35,849 nt of DNA from assembly GCA_902528415.1 (NCBI GenBank), contig CABZSR010000016.1, positions 1 to 35,849 of the forward strand, read 5' to 3'. This document shows, piece by piece, positions 9,288 through 18,144 of this stretch (its first letter is position 1; each line of letters starts with the position of its first letter). Under the pieces are notes generated by a model. It was not told the origin of the DNA, searched no databases, and saw nothing but the letters and a program-made list of their open reading frames with translations. The stretch comes from an uncultured SAR116 cluster alpha proteobacterium. GTDB lineage: Bacteria; Pseudomonadota; Alphaproteobacteria; Puniceispirillales; Marisalimonadaceae. The position numbers and the translations under genes were made by a program.

Positions 9288-10505
9288 TTAGGTATCTAAA
9301 CCAAATGCAGAATGTAGTGATCTCATTGCCAGTTCATAATAATCTGAGGAAATAAGAACTGAAATCTTAATTTCACTTGTAGAAATAACATGAATATTAA
9401 TGTGATTTCGAGCCAATGTTTCAAACATTGTCTTAGCTATCCCAGATTGCGTTCGCATTGCATTTCCTACAACAGAAATTTTTACAACATTTGTATCACT
9501 CGTGAACTTATTAAAACATATTTTTTTTTGGACTTCTTTTATTGCTTTTTCAGCAATTATCAAATCAGTTTCGGGTATAGTAAATGTAATGTCAGTTACT
9601 TCATGATTAATAGATGAAGACTGGACAATCATGTCTACATTAATTGAGTGTTGCGCTAATGTTCCAAAAATATCCGCGGCCTGACCAGGTTGATCAGGAA
9701 CTCCATGTAATGTTATTTTGGCCTCATTCAAACTATGGGCAATTCCACTTATTTCAGATTTTTCCATATTCTTTTCCTCTTTAACAATAGACGTGCCTGG
9801 TAAATCTTCGAAACTACTAAGAACTCTTAAATTTACACCATATTTCATAGCTAATGCAACAGACCTGGCTTGAAGAACCTTAGCCCCCTGAGAAGCTAAT
9901 TCTAACATTTCTTCATATGTAATTATATCAAGTTTCTTTGCACTTTTGACAATTCTAGGGTCAGTTGTATACACACCATCAACATCTGTATAAATATCAC
10001 AACGAGCTGCTAAAAAAGAAGCTGCCATTGCGACTGCTGTTGTGTCTGAACCACCTCTTCCTAAAGTAGTAATCCTATTTTCACTTGATACTCCTTGGAA
10101 ACCAGAAACTATTGCAACCTGATTAACTTCTAGATCTTTTGAAATGTTATCTGTTTTAATTTTTTCAATCACTGATTTCCCATATGTTTTATCCGTGACT
10201 ATTGGTATTTGCCAACCTAACCAGGAACGAGCTTTTATAGATATTTTTTCTAGGGCGATGGCTAATAGAGCTGACGTAATTTGTTCTCCTGTTGATATAA
10301 CAGTATCATATTCTGAATAGGGTGGTATATCTGAAGTATTTTTAACTAAATCTATTAAATTATTTGTAACTCCAGACATAGCTGAAACTACAACTATAAC
10401 CTTATTCGCTTTTTCCACTTCTAACTTAATTTTTAGTGCAATGTTTTTTATTTGTGGAATATCTGCAACTGAAGTTCCTCCAAATTTCAATACCACAATA
10501 TTCAA
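9288..10505 (-). CDS. lysC: Aspartate kinase
   Basis: The enzyme phosphorylates aspartate in the first step to lysine, threonine, methionine and diaminopimelate. The protein is 405 residues: an amino-acid kinase domain starting KFGGTSVAD (7-15), with STGEQITSALLA and TTLGRGGSDTTAVA, then two ACT regulatory domains from about residue 260 (LHGVPDQPGQAADIFGTLAQ). Monofunctional aspartokinases of this form are normally feedback-inhibited by lysine and/or threonine through the ACT domains. The start is TTG at 10505, ten bases after AAGGA; no ATG lies near. It is divergent from ubiG across a 59-base gap. Confidence 0.97.
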   Translation of the reverse strand: MNIVVLKFGGTSVADIPQIKNIALKIKLEVEKANKVIVVVSAMSGVTNNLIDLVKNTSDIPPYSEYDTVISTGEQITSALLAIALEKISIKARSWLGWQIPIVTDKTYGKSVIEKIKTDNISKDLEVNQVAIVSGFQGVSSENRITTLGRGGSDTTAVAMAASFLAARCDIYTDVDGVYTTDPRIVKSAKKLDIITYEEMLELASQGAKVLQARSVALAMKYGVNLRVLSSFEDLPGTSIVKEEKNMEKSEISGIAHSLNEAKITLHGVPDQPGQAADIFGTLAQHSINVDMIVQSSSINHEVTDITFTIPETDLIIAEKAIKEVQKKICFNKFTSDTNVVKISVVGNAMRTQSGIAKTMFETLARNHINIHVISTSEIKISVLISSDYYELAMRSLHSAFGLDT

Positions 10506-10564
10506 ATTTCTGTTATCCTTTAAAAATGTAATATATAATTTAAAACATTCATGAAAACCATATT
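10506..10564. promoter_or_regulatory. Divergent lysC / ubiG intergenic region
   Basis: The 59 bases between two divergent starts must hold lysC initiation signals and probably part of both promoters. AAGGA for lysC is visible on the minus strand. No Shine-Dalgarno is seen before ubiG. No clear -35/-10 pair could be assigned. Confidence 0.35.
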
Positions 10565-11335
10565 ATGACTAATACAGTAGACGTAAAAGAAATAGAACAA
10601 TTTTCTTTATTAAGCAACAAGTGGTGGGATAAATCTGGCCCTTTTTCTGCACTACATAAATTATCAAATGCAAGAATAGAATTTATTAAAAACAATGCTA
10701 GTAGAGTTATTAGTCAAAAAAATTTAGAAGCTAAATTTTTAGAAGGGATTGAGTGTATAGATATTGGTTGTGGTGGTGGCATATTATCTGAACGTTTAAG
10801 TAGATTGGGTGCAAAAGTAACTGGAATTGATGCTTCAGAAAGTTCTATTAATGTAGCTAAAGAGCATTCGTTTAAAAGTCGTTTAGAAATTGATTACAAA
10901 TGTTTAACCACAAGTGAACTCCTTAGAAGTAAAAAAGGCAAATTTTTTAATAAATTTGACATTGTCATCGCATCAGAGGTTATTGAACATGTAAATGAAA
11001 GAAAAATTTTCTTATCAGATATTTCAAAATTGAGCCGATCTGGTGGTTTGATCGTCTTCACCACAATAAATAAATCTTTTTTAGGTATATTATTAGGAAA
11101 GTTTTTTGCTGAAAACATATTAAAAGTTGTTCCAAAGAACACTCATGATCCAAATAAATTTATTTCACCACAAAAACTTTCATCAGAAGCCGAAGAGCAT
11201 AATATCATCTTAGATAATTTTGTAGGTTTTGTACCAACTTTAAAAATTAGCAACATCTTAAAAAGGGAATTTGGAGATTTTAGATTATCATCTAATATAG
11301 ATGTAAACTATGGTGCTGCTGGTATAAAATTATAA
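10565..11335 (+). CDS. ubiG: UbiG O-methyltransferase of ubiquinone synthesis
   Basis: UbiG carries out both O-methylations in ubiquinone synthesis, using S-adenosylmethionine. The protein is 256 residues, normal length. The N-terminus has FSLLSNKWWDKSGPFSALHK, characteristic of UbiG. SAM motif I is CIDIGCGGGILSERLSRLG (64-82), followed by VTGIDAS. VIASEVIEHV and the C-terminal SSNIDVNYGAAGIKL are also typical. It is divergent from lysC and converges on DUF1178 with one base between stops. No Shine-Dalgarno is visible, so a short leader is possible. Confidence 0.95.
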   Translation: MTNTVDVKEIEQFSLLSNKWWDKSGPFSALHKLSNARIEFIKNNASRVISQKNLEAKFLEGIECIDIGCGGGILSERLSRLGAKVTGIDASESSINVAKEHSFKSRLEIDYKCLTTSELLRSKKGKFFNKFDIVIASEVIEHVNERKIFLSDISKLSRSGGLIVFTTINKSFLGILLGKFFAENILKVVPKNTHDPNKFISPQKLSSEAEEHNIILDNFVGFVPTLKISNILKREFGDFRLSSNIDVNYGAAGIKL

Positions 11336-11336
11336 C

Positions 11337-11819
11337 TTAGTGATCATCTGGAATCCAAGGAATATTAATTACGTCAATTCCTTCATCTCGTAATTCTTGG
11401 ATTTCTTTTTTTGTACCATGACCATGAATTGGTCTTTCTTTAATTTGCCCATCTTTCATGGATCTAGCCTCAGAAACAAACTTATCTCCAACAAAAGTAG
11501 AGTTCTTTTGTATTTCTTTTTTTATAGTCCTTAAAATAGTTGTAACATTTTTTAAATTTTCATTTCCCAAAACGCCCCTTTCAGAGTTCATGACTAACGT
11601 ATCATTTGCAATTTTAGTGTTTTTAGTGGTTTGATATTTAACCTTTCTTACATTCGGTGTCGCCAATAATTTAATGATATTATGACTGCCACATATTGGA
11701 CAATTTATTAGACCTAATGACTTTTGCTTTTCATATGCCTCAATATTTTGAAACCAACCGTCAAATTCATTTTGTTCAGTACAATATGTAGATTTACACT
11801 TTAATTTATATTTAATCAT
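11337..11819 (-). CDS. DUF1178 zinc-ribbon-like protein
   Basis: The protein is 160 residues from the ATG at 11819, five bases after the secA stop. A longer reading from 11843 would overlap secA and add eight residues not seen in relatives, which begin MIKY-L-C. Cysteines C8, C13, C40 and C43 (CPIC) suggest a zinc ribbon. GWFQNIEAYEKQ and LLATPNVRK are conserved family segments. The C-terminus, with IHGHGTKKEIQELRDEGIDV and a final PWIPDDH, is typical. The function is unknown. In alphaproteobacteria the family is commonly near ubiG, grxC and the carbon-nitrogen hydrolase, genes that also lie in this window. Confidence 0.88.
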   Translation of the reverse strand: MIKYKLKCKSTYCTEQNEFDGWFQNIEAYEKQKSLGLINCPICGSHNIIKLLATPNVRKVKYQTTKNTKIANDTLVMNSERGVLGNENLKNVTTILRTIKKEIQKNSTFVGDKFVSEARSMKDGQIKERPIHGHGTKKEIQELRDEGIDVINIPWIPDDH

Positions 11820-11824
11820 TATGC

Positions 11825-14422
11825 TTAAAGTTTTCCACAACAATGTTTGTATTTTTTTCCTGAATCACATAATGGACATATTGAATTTCTTGGTATTTTT
11901 TTGCTACTTGGGAGTTTTTGAGGTTCATTATTATGTTCTTTTGACTGAATATTTTCTTGTTCAATTTCTATATACGACAATACAGACGTAATAGTTTTTC
12001 TTAATTTATCAAGCATATTTTCAAATAACTCAAAAGCTTCTTTTTTATATTCATTTAAGGGATCCTTTTGAGCATAAGCTCTTAAACCTATAGATTGTCT
12101 CATTTGGTCTAACATCAATAAATGTTCTTTCCAGCCCTGATCTAAAACTTGTAATAATAGAGTTTTTTCTGCCTGCCTAAAAACGTCAATTCCAAATTTT
12201 ACAGCACGCTCTGCCATGAAATTATTAGATAATTCAATTAGACGCGATATGATCTCTTTTTCGATAATACCGTCTTCTTTAGTCCATTTAATAATTGGGA
12301 CTGTTAAACCTAAATAATTTTTAACATCGGTTGCTAGCGTTTCTGAATCCCATTGATCGTGATAACTTTGCTCAGGAATAGATTTGAATACTATCGTTTC
12401 TATAACCTCATGGCGCATATCTAAGATCATTTCACTAATATCATCTGATCTCATTATTTCTTTTCTTTGATCAAAAATAACTTTTCTTTGATCATTCATA
12501 ACATCATCAAACTTTAATAATTGTTTTCTAATTTCAAAATTATGAGCTTCAACTTTACCTTGTGCTTTTTCTACGGCCTTATTTATCCATGGGTGAACAA
12601 TAGCTTCTCCTTTTTCCAAACCAAGTTTTCCTAACATTGTCTCTAATCTGTCTGAACCAAATATTCTCATCAGATCGTCTTGTAGAGACAATAGAAATTT
12701 TGAGCTTCCAGGGTCACCTTGTCTGCCTGTTCTACCCCGAAGCTGGTTATCAATTCTTCTACTTTCATGACGCTCTGTACCGATTACATACAAACCACCC
12801 GCCTTAAGAGCTACATTTTTCTTTTCTTCTATGTCGTTTATTAAATTTTTAACTTTCTCAGAGTTCAAATCATCTACTTTAATCTCTTTTGCTTGTCTAA
12901 TTTCTAAATTTCCGCCTAACTGAATATCTGTGCCTCTACCCGCCATATTAGTTGCTATTGTAATTGAACCTGGAATTCCAGCGTAGCCAATTATTTGAGC
13001 CTCTTGTTCGTGAAACTTAGCATTTAAAACTTCATGATCAATATTTTTAGCTTTCAACAATTTTGACAAGATTTCAGATTTTTCGATTGATACTGTTCCT
13101 ACTAGAACTGGTTGGTTATTTTTTTTACACTCCTCAATTAAGTTAATTACAGCTTCATCTCTCTCTAGATTAGTTTTATAAATTTCGTCGTTACTATCTA
13201 TTCGTGCTATTTTTAAATTAGTAGGCACCTCTATTACATGTAAATTATAAATTTCAGAAAATTCTCCTTCTTCTGTTAGGGCTGTCCCTGTCATTCCTGA
13301 CAATTTAGGATACATTCTGAAATAGTTTTGAAAAGTTACACTTGCTAAAGTTTGATTTTCAGGCTGAACAGTAATTTTTTCTTTAGCCTCAATTGCTTGA
13401 TGTTGACCTTCGCCAAAACGTCTACCTTCCATAGCACGCCCAGTAAATTCGTCAATAATAATTACACTATTATTTTTAACCATATAATGAGTATTTTTTT
13501 TAAATAGCTTGTGAGCTCTTAAAGCTTGATTTATGTGGTGCAATATAGATACGTTTTTAACATCAAAAAGACTTCCATCCTCAATTAAGTTTTCAGACTT
13601 TAATGCTTGTTCAATATTACCAATTCCATTATCGGTAAGATTACAAGTTCTTTGTTTTTCGTCAAGTTCATAGTCATCTTCTTTAAGTGACGGAATAAAC
13701 TTGTCTATAGTTTTATATAAAATTGAAGAATCTTCAGATTGACCAGATATAACCAGTGGTGTTCTAGCCTCATCTATTAAAATGGAGTCAACTTCATCAA
13801 CAATAGCAAAATTGAATGGTCTCTGAACCATTTCATCTAAACTATATTTCATATTATCTCTTAGATAATCAAATCCGAATTCGTTATTAGTTCCATATGT
13901 AATATCAGCTTTATAAGCGAGTCTTCTTTGATGGTCGTCCATTTCAGAGACTATACAGCCTACAGACATGCCTAAAAATTCATATATTTGTCCCATCCAT
14001 TGAGAATCTCTTTGAGCTAAATAGTCATTTACGGTTACTACGTGAACTCCTTTTCCTTCTAATGCATTTAAATAACATGCTAAAGTGGCAACTAAAGTTT
14101 TACCTTCACCAGTTTTCATTTCGGCAATCTTACCCTCATGAAGAACTAGGCCACCCATCAATTGAACATCAAAATGTCTTTGATTTAGTGTTCTTTTTGC
14201 AGCTTCTCTAACGCTCGCAAAAGCTTCTGGTAAAATGTTTATTAAGTTCTGCTCTTTAGATAATAAATCTTTAAAATAAGTAGTCTTTAGTTTTAATTCA
14301 TCATCAGAAATTTTCTGAAGATCTTCTTCTAAACTATTAATTTTATCAATAATAGGTCTATATTTTTTTATTTGTCTATCATTAGACGAGCCAAAAAATC
14401 TAGACGTTAATTTGTTGAACAT
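11825..14422 (-). CDS. secA: SecA preprotein translocase ATPase
   Basis: SecA is the motor that drives unfolded preproteins through SecYEG. The protein is 865 residues, full length. Walker A is KTGEGKT (103-109), with [45 protein letters not shown] and the arginine-finger region [20 protein letters not shown]. The C-terminal zinc-binding SEC-C tail is [17 protein letters not shown], which normally binds SecB and phospholipid. The ATG follows a GGAG. It is divergent from ppiC, as in many alphaproteobacteria. Confidence 0.98.
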   Translation of the reverse strand: MFNKLTSRFFGSSNDRQIKKYRPIIDKINSLEEDLQKISDDELKLKTTYFKDLLSKEQNLINILPEAFASVREAAKRTLNQRHFDVQLMGGLVLHEGKIAEMKTGEGKTLVATLACYLNALEGKGVHVVTVNDYLAQRDSQWMGQIYEFLGMSVGCIVSEMDDHQRRLAYKADITYGTNNEFGFDYLRDNMKYSLDEMVQRPFNFAIVDEVDSILIDEARTPLVISGQSEDSSILYKTIDKFIPSLKEDDYELDEKQRTCNLTDNGIGNIEQALKSENLIEDGSLFDVKNVSILHHINQALRAHKLFKKNTHYMVKNNSVIIIDEFTGRAMEGRRFGEGQHQAIEAKEKITVQPENQTLASVTFQNYFRMYPKLSGMTGTALTEEGEFSEIYNLHVIEVPTNLKIARIDSNDEIYKTNLERDEAVINLIEECKKNNQPVLVGTVSIEKSEILSKLLKAKNIDHEVLNAKFHEQEAQIIGYAGIPGSITIATNMAGRGTDIQLGGNLEIRQAKEIKVDDLNSEKVKNLINDIEEKKNVALKAGGLYVIGTERHESRRIDNQLRGRTGRQGDPGSSKFLLSLQDDLMRIFGSDRLETMLGKLGLEKGEAIVHPWINKAVEKAQGKVEAHNFEIRKQLLKFDDVMNDQRKVIFDQRKEIMRSDDISEMILDMRHEVIETIVFKSIPEQSYHDQWDSETLATDVKNYLGLTVPIIKWTKEDGIIEKEIISRLIELSNNFMAERAVKFGIDVFRQAEKTLLLQVLDQGWKEHLLMLDQMRQSIGLRAYAQKDPLNEYKKEAFELFENMLDKLRKTITSVLSYIEIEQENIQSKEHNNEPQKLPSSKKIPRNSICPLCDSGKKYKHCCGKL

Positions 14423-14548
14423 TTAATAGAGCTCCAATTATATATATTTTCTTAATAATCTTTGAATACTATAAAAAAACACATCATTCCTTGTATACTA
14501 CAAAAAAAACCTGTAAAAAAATTAAATTTATAATTGGATTATACTAAA
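14423..14548. promoter_or_regulatory. Divergent secA / ppiC intergenic region
   Basis: The 126 bases are very AT-rich, with A-runs near 14473 and 14503 and TATATATAAT on the minus strand just upstream of the secA GGAG. The region presumably carries both promoters. No convincing consensus -35 was found for either gene. Confidence 0.35.
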
Positions 14549-15388
14549 ATGTCTTCTATTAAAATTTTTTTTATTGTAGGAAAATTACTTTTTGCTTTTT
14601 CAATTTGTAACGCTTTAGCTGAAAACCCAAGTAAAATTATTGCTGCAAAAGTTAATGACCACATTATAACTGCTCAAGACGTATTGGATGCCTTGAACAG
14701 ATTACCTAAAAAAATAAGAGAAAGGGCTCTATCTGATATATATCCAAATATTGTAAACGAACTTATAAACCAGCATTTAATTACGAAACAAGCTTATAAA
14801 GATAAATTAGATTTAAACACAGAAGTTGCTTATTTATTAAAGAAAAATAAAGATCAAATAATTGCTAAATATTGGCTGAATAATTTTCTTACTAATCAAA
14901 TCAGAAAAGAAACTATAGATAAATACTATAATAATTATGTAAAAAATTTTAAATCATCAAAAGAATTCAATGCTAGCCACATTTTATTAAAAAGTAAAAA
15001 AGAAGCTTTGGAAATAATCAAAAAATTAAAAAATAAATCCAAATTTTCTGAGTTAGCAAGAGAATATTCTATTGGACCTTCTGGAAAAAATGAGGGAAAG
15101 TTAGGTTGGTTTCAATCAGGACAAATGGTAAATGCTTTTGAGAAGGCTACATTTGCACTTAAAAAAGGTACAATAACAGATGCGCCTGTTAAAACTAAAT
15201 TTGGGTACCACGTAATTATGCTGAATGATATCAGAAATTCTAAGCCAAAAGAATTAAATATAGTTAAACAACAAATAGTTGACAGAATTAGGAAGTTTTC
15301 ATTATCCAACCTAGAAAAAGAAATTAGAAAAAATCAAAATATAACTATTGTTGACTTTGAAGATGTTTCAAAAAAAGTAAATAATTAA
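14549..15388 (+). CDS. Periplasmic parvulin-type peptidyl-prolyl isomerase
   Basis: The protein is 279 residues from the ATG at 14549; a TTG at 14534 would add five residues before the signal peptide and is less likely. Residues 1-24 (SSIKIFFIVGKLLFAF, then NALAEN) form a Sec signal peptide with a likely cut after ALA. A SurA-like helical N-domain follows, with IAAKVNDHIITAQDVLDAL. A rotamase domain covers about 135-230, with ASHILLKSK, GPSGKNEGKLGWFQSGQMV and KTKFGYHVI, all typical of PpiC/SurA parvulins that help fold exported proteins. It is followed by argJ after 17 bases. Whether it is SurA, PpiD-like or a separate parvulin cannot be told. Confidence 0.93.
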   Translation: MSSIKIFFIVGKLLFAFSICNALAENPSKIIAAKVNDHIITAQDVLDALNRLPKKIRERALSDIYPNIVNELINQHLITKQAYKDKLDLNTEVAYLLKKNKDQIIAKYWLNNFLTNQIRKETIDKYYNNYVKNFKSSKEFNASHILLKSKKEALEIIKKLKNKSKFSELAREYSIGPSGKNEGKLGWFQSGQMVNAFEKATFALKKGTITDAPVKTKFGYHVIMLNDIRNSKPKELNIVKQQIVDRIRKFSLSNLEKEIRKNQNITIVDFEDVSKKVNN

Positions 15389-15405
15389 TCCTTATAGATT
15401 TTATT

Positions 15406-16626
15406 ATGAAAAAAAATCATAAAAAAGATATTCGTCTGGAAGGTATAAAAGTTTTCACTACTTTTTGTGGAATAAAAAACACTCCTAATAATGAAGATGA
15501 TCTCCTGCTAGTTGAATTTGAAAAATCATGTTCGATTGCCGGTGTTTTTACAAAATCTCGAACATCTAGCGCGCCTGTAAATCTATGTAAAAGTAATTTA
15601 AGTTCTTTAGAGCAAGCTACTGTTAGAGCCATTGTTGTTAATTCAGGAAACGCAAATGCATTTACAGGTAAATCAGGCGAGGAGTCAGTTTTAAAAATAA
15701 GTAAGTATCTTTCAAAAAAACTAAATTCCAATATTAACGAAATCTATACAGCATCTACAGGTGTAATTGGTGAACAGTTAGATACTAATAAAATTATAAA
15801 CGGCCTTAAATCAATAACTTCTTGCGAAACTCAAAGCTGGTTTCAAGCCGCACATGCAATTAAAACAACCGACACTTTCCCTAAAGTTGTAATGAGAACA
15901 TGTAAAATTGATGGTATTGAAATTGACATTGTCGGTATAACTAAAGGCTCAGGCATGATAGCACCAGACATGGCGACAATGTTAGGGTTTATTTTTACCA
16001 ATGCCAATTTACACTCAGACATTCTTCAAAGACTCCTAGCAAAAGCAAACGAAACTAGTTTTAACTCAATAACTGTAGACAGCGACACATCAACAAGTGA
16101 TACAGTTTTATTGACTGCCACACGAATGGCTAATCATAACTTAATTACAAAATATTCAGACAAACGCCTTAAAGAGTTTAAAATTACTTTATCCAGCCTA
16201 ATGTTAGAATTAGCGAAATTAATTATTAAGGATGGCGAGGGTGCATCAAAATTTATTACCATTAATGTTACAGGTGCTAAGACAAAAAAATCTGCGAAAA
16301 AAATTGCCCTTTCTATCGCTAACTCTCCCTTGGTTAAAACTGCAATTGCTGGAGAAGATGCTAATTGGGGCAGAATAATTATGGCTATCGGTAAATCAGG
16401 AGAACGTGCGGAGAGAGATAAGATTAAAATTTACATAGGTGATGAACTAGTTACTAATAAAGGAATGATTCATAAAAACTATTCAGAAGCTCGAGCAACA
16501 AAACACTTAAAACAAGATCAAGTTTATTTGTCAGTAGATGTTGGGGTTGGTAAATGTTGTGGAAAAGTATATACGTGTGATTTAACACATAAATATATTC
16601 AGATTAATGCCGATTATAGATCATAA
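15406..16626 (+). CDS. argJ: ArgJ, glutamate N-acetyltransferase
   Basis: ArgJ recycles the acetyl group from acetylornithine to glutamate in arginine synthesis; some members also use acetyl-CoA. The protein is 406 residues. The precursor self-cleaves before a conserved Thr in KGSGMIAPDMATML; here the break would fall between A190 and T191, giving alpha and beta subunits. Other conserved segments are VVNSGNANAFTG, STGVIGE, GEDANWGRI and a C-terminal YSEARATKHLKQD. The ATG is clear. The 3' end overlaps mutT by 20 bases. Confidence 0.97.
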   Translation: MKKNHKKDIRLEGIKVFTTFCGIKNTPNNEDDLLLVEFEKSCSIAGVFTKSRTSSAPVNLCKSNLSSLEQATVRAIVVNSGNANAFTGKSGEESVLKISKYLSKKLNSNINEIYTASTGVIGEQLDTNKIINGLKSITSCETQSWFQAAHAIKTTDTFPKVVMRTCKIDGIEIDIVGITKGSGMIAPDMATMLGFIFTNANLHSDILQRLLAKANETSFNSITVDSDTSTSDTVLLTATRMANHNLITKYSDKRLKEFKITLSSLMLELAKLIIKDGEGASKFITINVTGAKTKKSAKKIALSIANSPLVKTAIAGEDANWGRIIMAIGKSGERAERDKIKIYIGDELVTNKGMIHKNYSEARATKHLKQDQVYLSVDVGVGKCCGKVYTCDLTHKYIQINADYRS

Positions 16627-17023
16627 AAATTTAAAAATTGTTGTTTCAATTGCTCTTATAAATAATGAAAGCGAGATTTTATTATCAAAAAGACCTGAAA
16701 AAAAACACTTATCTGGATTTTGGGAATTTCCTGGAGGTAAAGTTGAAGAAGGTGAAACTCCTGAAAAAGCTTTGATCAGAGAAGTTAAAGAAGAATTAAA
16801 TATTGATATAAATAACAAATGTATTGCCCCTTTATCTTTTAGTGAGTTTGATTATAACAAATTTCAATTGTTATTGCTTTTGTATATTTGTAGAAGATGG
16901 GATGGAGTACCTATGTCTATGGAAAATAATAAATTAGAATGGGTCAAACCAAATATGCTTCGAGATTATAAAATGCCACCTGCTGATGATGCTTTAATAT
17001 ATTGTTTACAAGATCTATTTTAA
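16607..17023 (+). CDS. mutT: MutT-type Nudix hydrolase
   Basis: The protein is 138 residues, similar to MutT, which removes 8-oxo-dGTP from the nucleotide pool. The Nudix box runs from G44 to I66: G-KVEEG-E50-TPEKALI-REVKEELNI. The glycine usual near the end of the box is Asn65, a conservative variation seen in Nudix proteins. SGFWEFPGGK upstream is strongly MutT-like. The ATG lies inside argJ, so translation is probably coupled. The argJ-mutT pairing recurs in alphaproteobacteria, which supports the MutT label over other Nudix activities. Confidence 0.9.
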   Translation: MPIIDHKNLKIVVSIALINNESEILLSKRPEKKHLSGFWEFPGGKVEEGETPEKALIREVKEELNIDINNKCIAPLSFSEFDYNKFQLLLLLYICRRWDGVPMSMENNKLEWVKPNMLRDYKMPPADDALIYCLQDLF

Positions 17024-17047
17024 AATTTAAATGATTTAGGAATACTC

Positions 17048-17308
17048 ATGAACAAAGTTAACAAGATAGTTATGTATACAAGTTCTTTATGTGGATTTTG
17101 CTACAAAGCAAAATCTTTATTAAAAAGAAAAAACATTCCTTTTGATGAGATTAATGTTGACATAAACTATGAAAAGAAAAAAGAAATGATTAATAGATCA
17201 AATGGGAGAACGTCAGTACCACAAATTTTTTTTGACGACCAACATATTGGTGGGTGCGATGAATTGTATGAACTTGATCAAGAAAATGGATTGGAGATTT
17301 TTCAATAA
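17048..17308 (+). CDS. grxC: Glutaredoxin, GrxC type
   Basis: This is a glutathione-dependent thiol-disulfide oxidoreductase of 86 residues. The active site is C15-G-F-C18, the cis-proline segment is TSVPQIFFDD (55-64), and the glutathione-contact motif is GGCDEL (68-73). A dithiol CGFC centre, against the more usual CPYC, is within the family range. The ATG follows AGGA with good spacing. The stop codon TAA overlaps by two bases a possible ATA start of the next gene. Confidence 0.95.
   Translation: MNKVNKIVMYTSSLCGFCYKAKSLLKRKNIPFDEINVDINYEKKKEMINRSNGRTSVPQIFFDDQHIGGCDELYELDQENGLEIFQ
17293..17308 (+). promoter_or_regulatory. Coupled stop/start site between grxC and the hydrolase
   Basis: GGAG (17293-17296), eight spacer bases, then ATA (17305-17307) overlapping the grxC TAA (17306-17308). 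The geometry is that of a classical ATGA-type coupled start, with ATA in place of ATG. A run of five T at 17298-17302 also permits a -1 slip from the grxC frame into the hydrolase frame. The layout is direct observation; use in translation is inference. Confidence 0.4.
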
Positions 17309-18144
17309 ATAATATATCAAAACATCTATCAATCGCATGCCTTCAATACGCTTCAACTAAGAGTGAACTACTTACTTTAAAAATTATAAGGAAATTAATA
17401 AAAGAGGCCGTTGATTTGGGTGCTGAGTTTATTGCTTTGCCTGAATGCGCTACTTCTCTTCATGAAAATTCAACAATTACAAAAAAATTAGCAAAACCAG
17501 AATTGAAGAATTTTAGCCTACAAACTCTGATGGCTTTGGCCAAAAATAATGCAGTTTATATTTTAATTGGTTCTTTACCAATAAAGTTAAAAAATAAAAT
17601 AACTAATAGATCCTTCTTAATTGGCCCCAATGGAAAAGTTTTGTGTAAATATGATAAAATACATTTATATGATGTTAATTTACCAAATGGTGAGATTTAT
17701 AGAGAATCAGATACTTACTCATCTGGGAATAAAGCTGTTATTGGCGAAATAAAAGAAAATAAATTAAAAATCGGAATGACGATTTGCTATGATCTTAGAT
17801 TTCCAAATTTATACCAAGATTTAGCTAAAAATGGTGCAGAAATCATTACTGTTCCTTCAGCTTTCTCGAATGTTACTGGTCCGCATCATTGGCACACACT
17901 ATTGAAAGCTAGAGCTATTGAAACCGGTTCATTTATAATTGCGCCAGCTCAAAGTGGCAAACATCAATGCGGAAGAATAAGTTTTGGACATTCTTTGATA
18001 ATTTCTCCTTGGGGGAAAATTTTGAGTGACGCGAAGAAAAAAGAAGGCTTAATTTATACAAGAATAAATTTACAAGAAGTTACATTAGCCAGACAAGCAA
18101 TTCCAAACATATTTAGCAAAAAAACATATTCAACCAATATTTAA
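17305..18144 (+). CDS. Carbon-nitrogen hydrolase (Nit/omega-amidase type), start codon unclear
   Basis: The family cuts C-N bonds with a Glu-Lys-Cys triad; Nit2 and NitFhit-type members act on omega-amides or deaminated glutathione. Counting from 17305 gives 279 residues, with E47 (IALPECA), K118 (KYDKIHLYD) and C161 (TICYDLRFP). The typical first strand, HLSIACLQYAS, then KLIKEAVDLGAEF, is encoded in an open frame from 17278. However, the only ATG, GTG or TTG before the catalytic Glu is a TTG at 17416, which would delete that strand and helix. An ATA at 17305 lies eight bases after GGAG and overlaps the grxC stop (ATAA). The frame is otherwise intact, and the 3' end overlaps accA by 15 bases. 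Next to grxC, a deaminated-glutathione amidase role is plausible but inferred. Confidence 0.87.
   Translation: MNNISKHLSIACLQYASTKSELLTLKIIRKLIKEAVDLGAEFIALPECATSLHENSTITKKLAKPELKNFSLQTLMALAKNNAVYILIGSLPIKLKNKITNRSFLIGPNGKVLCKYDKIHLYDVNLPNGEIYRESDTYSSGNKAVIGEIKENKLKIGMTICYDLRFPNLYQDLAKNGAEIITVPSAFSNVTGPHHWHTLLKARAIETGSFIIAPAQSGKHQCGRISFGHSLIISPWGKILSDAKKKEGLIYTRINLQEVTLARQAIPNIFSKKTYSTNI

Noticed and set aside
11820-11843. Upstream start for DUF1178 overlapping secA
   Set aside because: The ATG at 11819 gives the N-terminus expected for the family, and the extra eight residues come from the secA 3' end.
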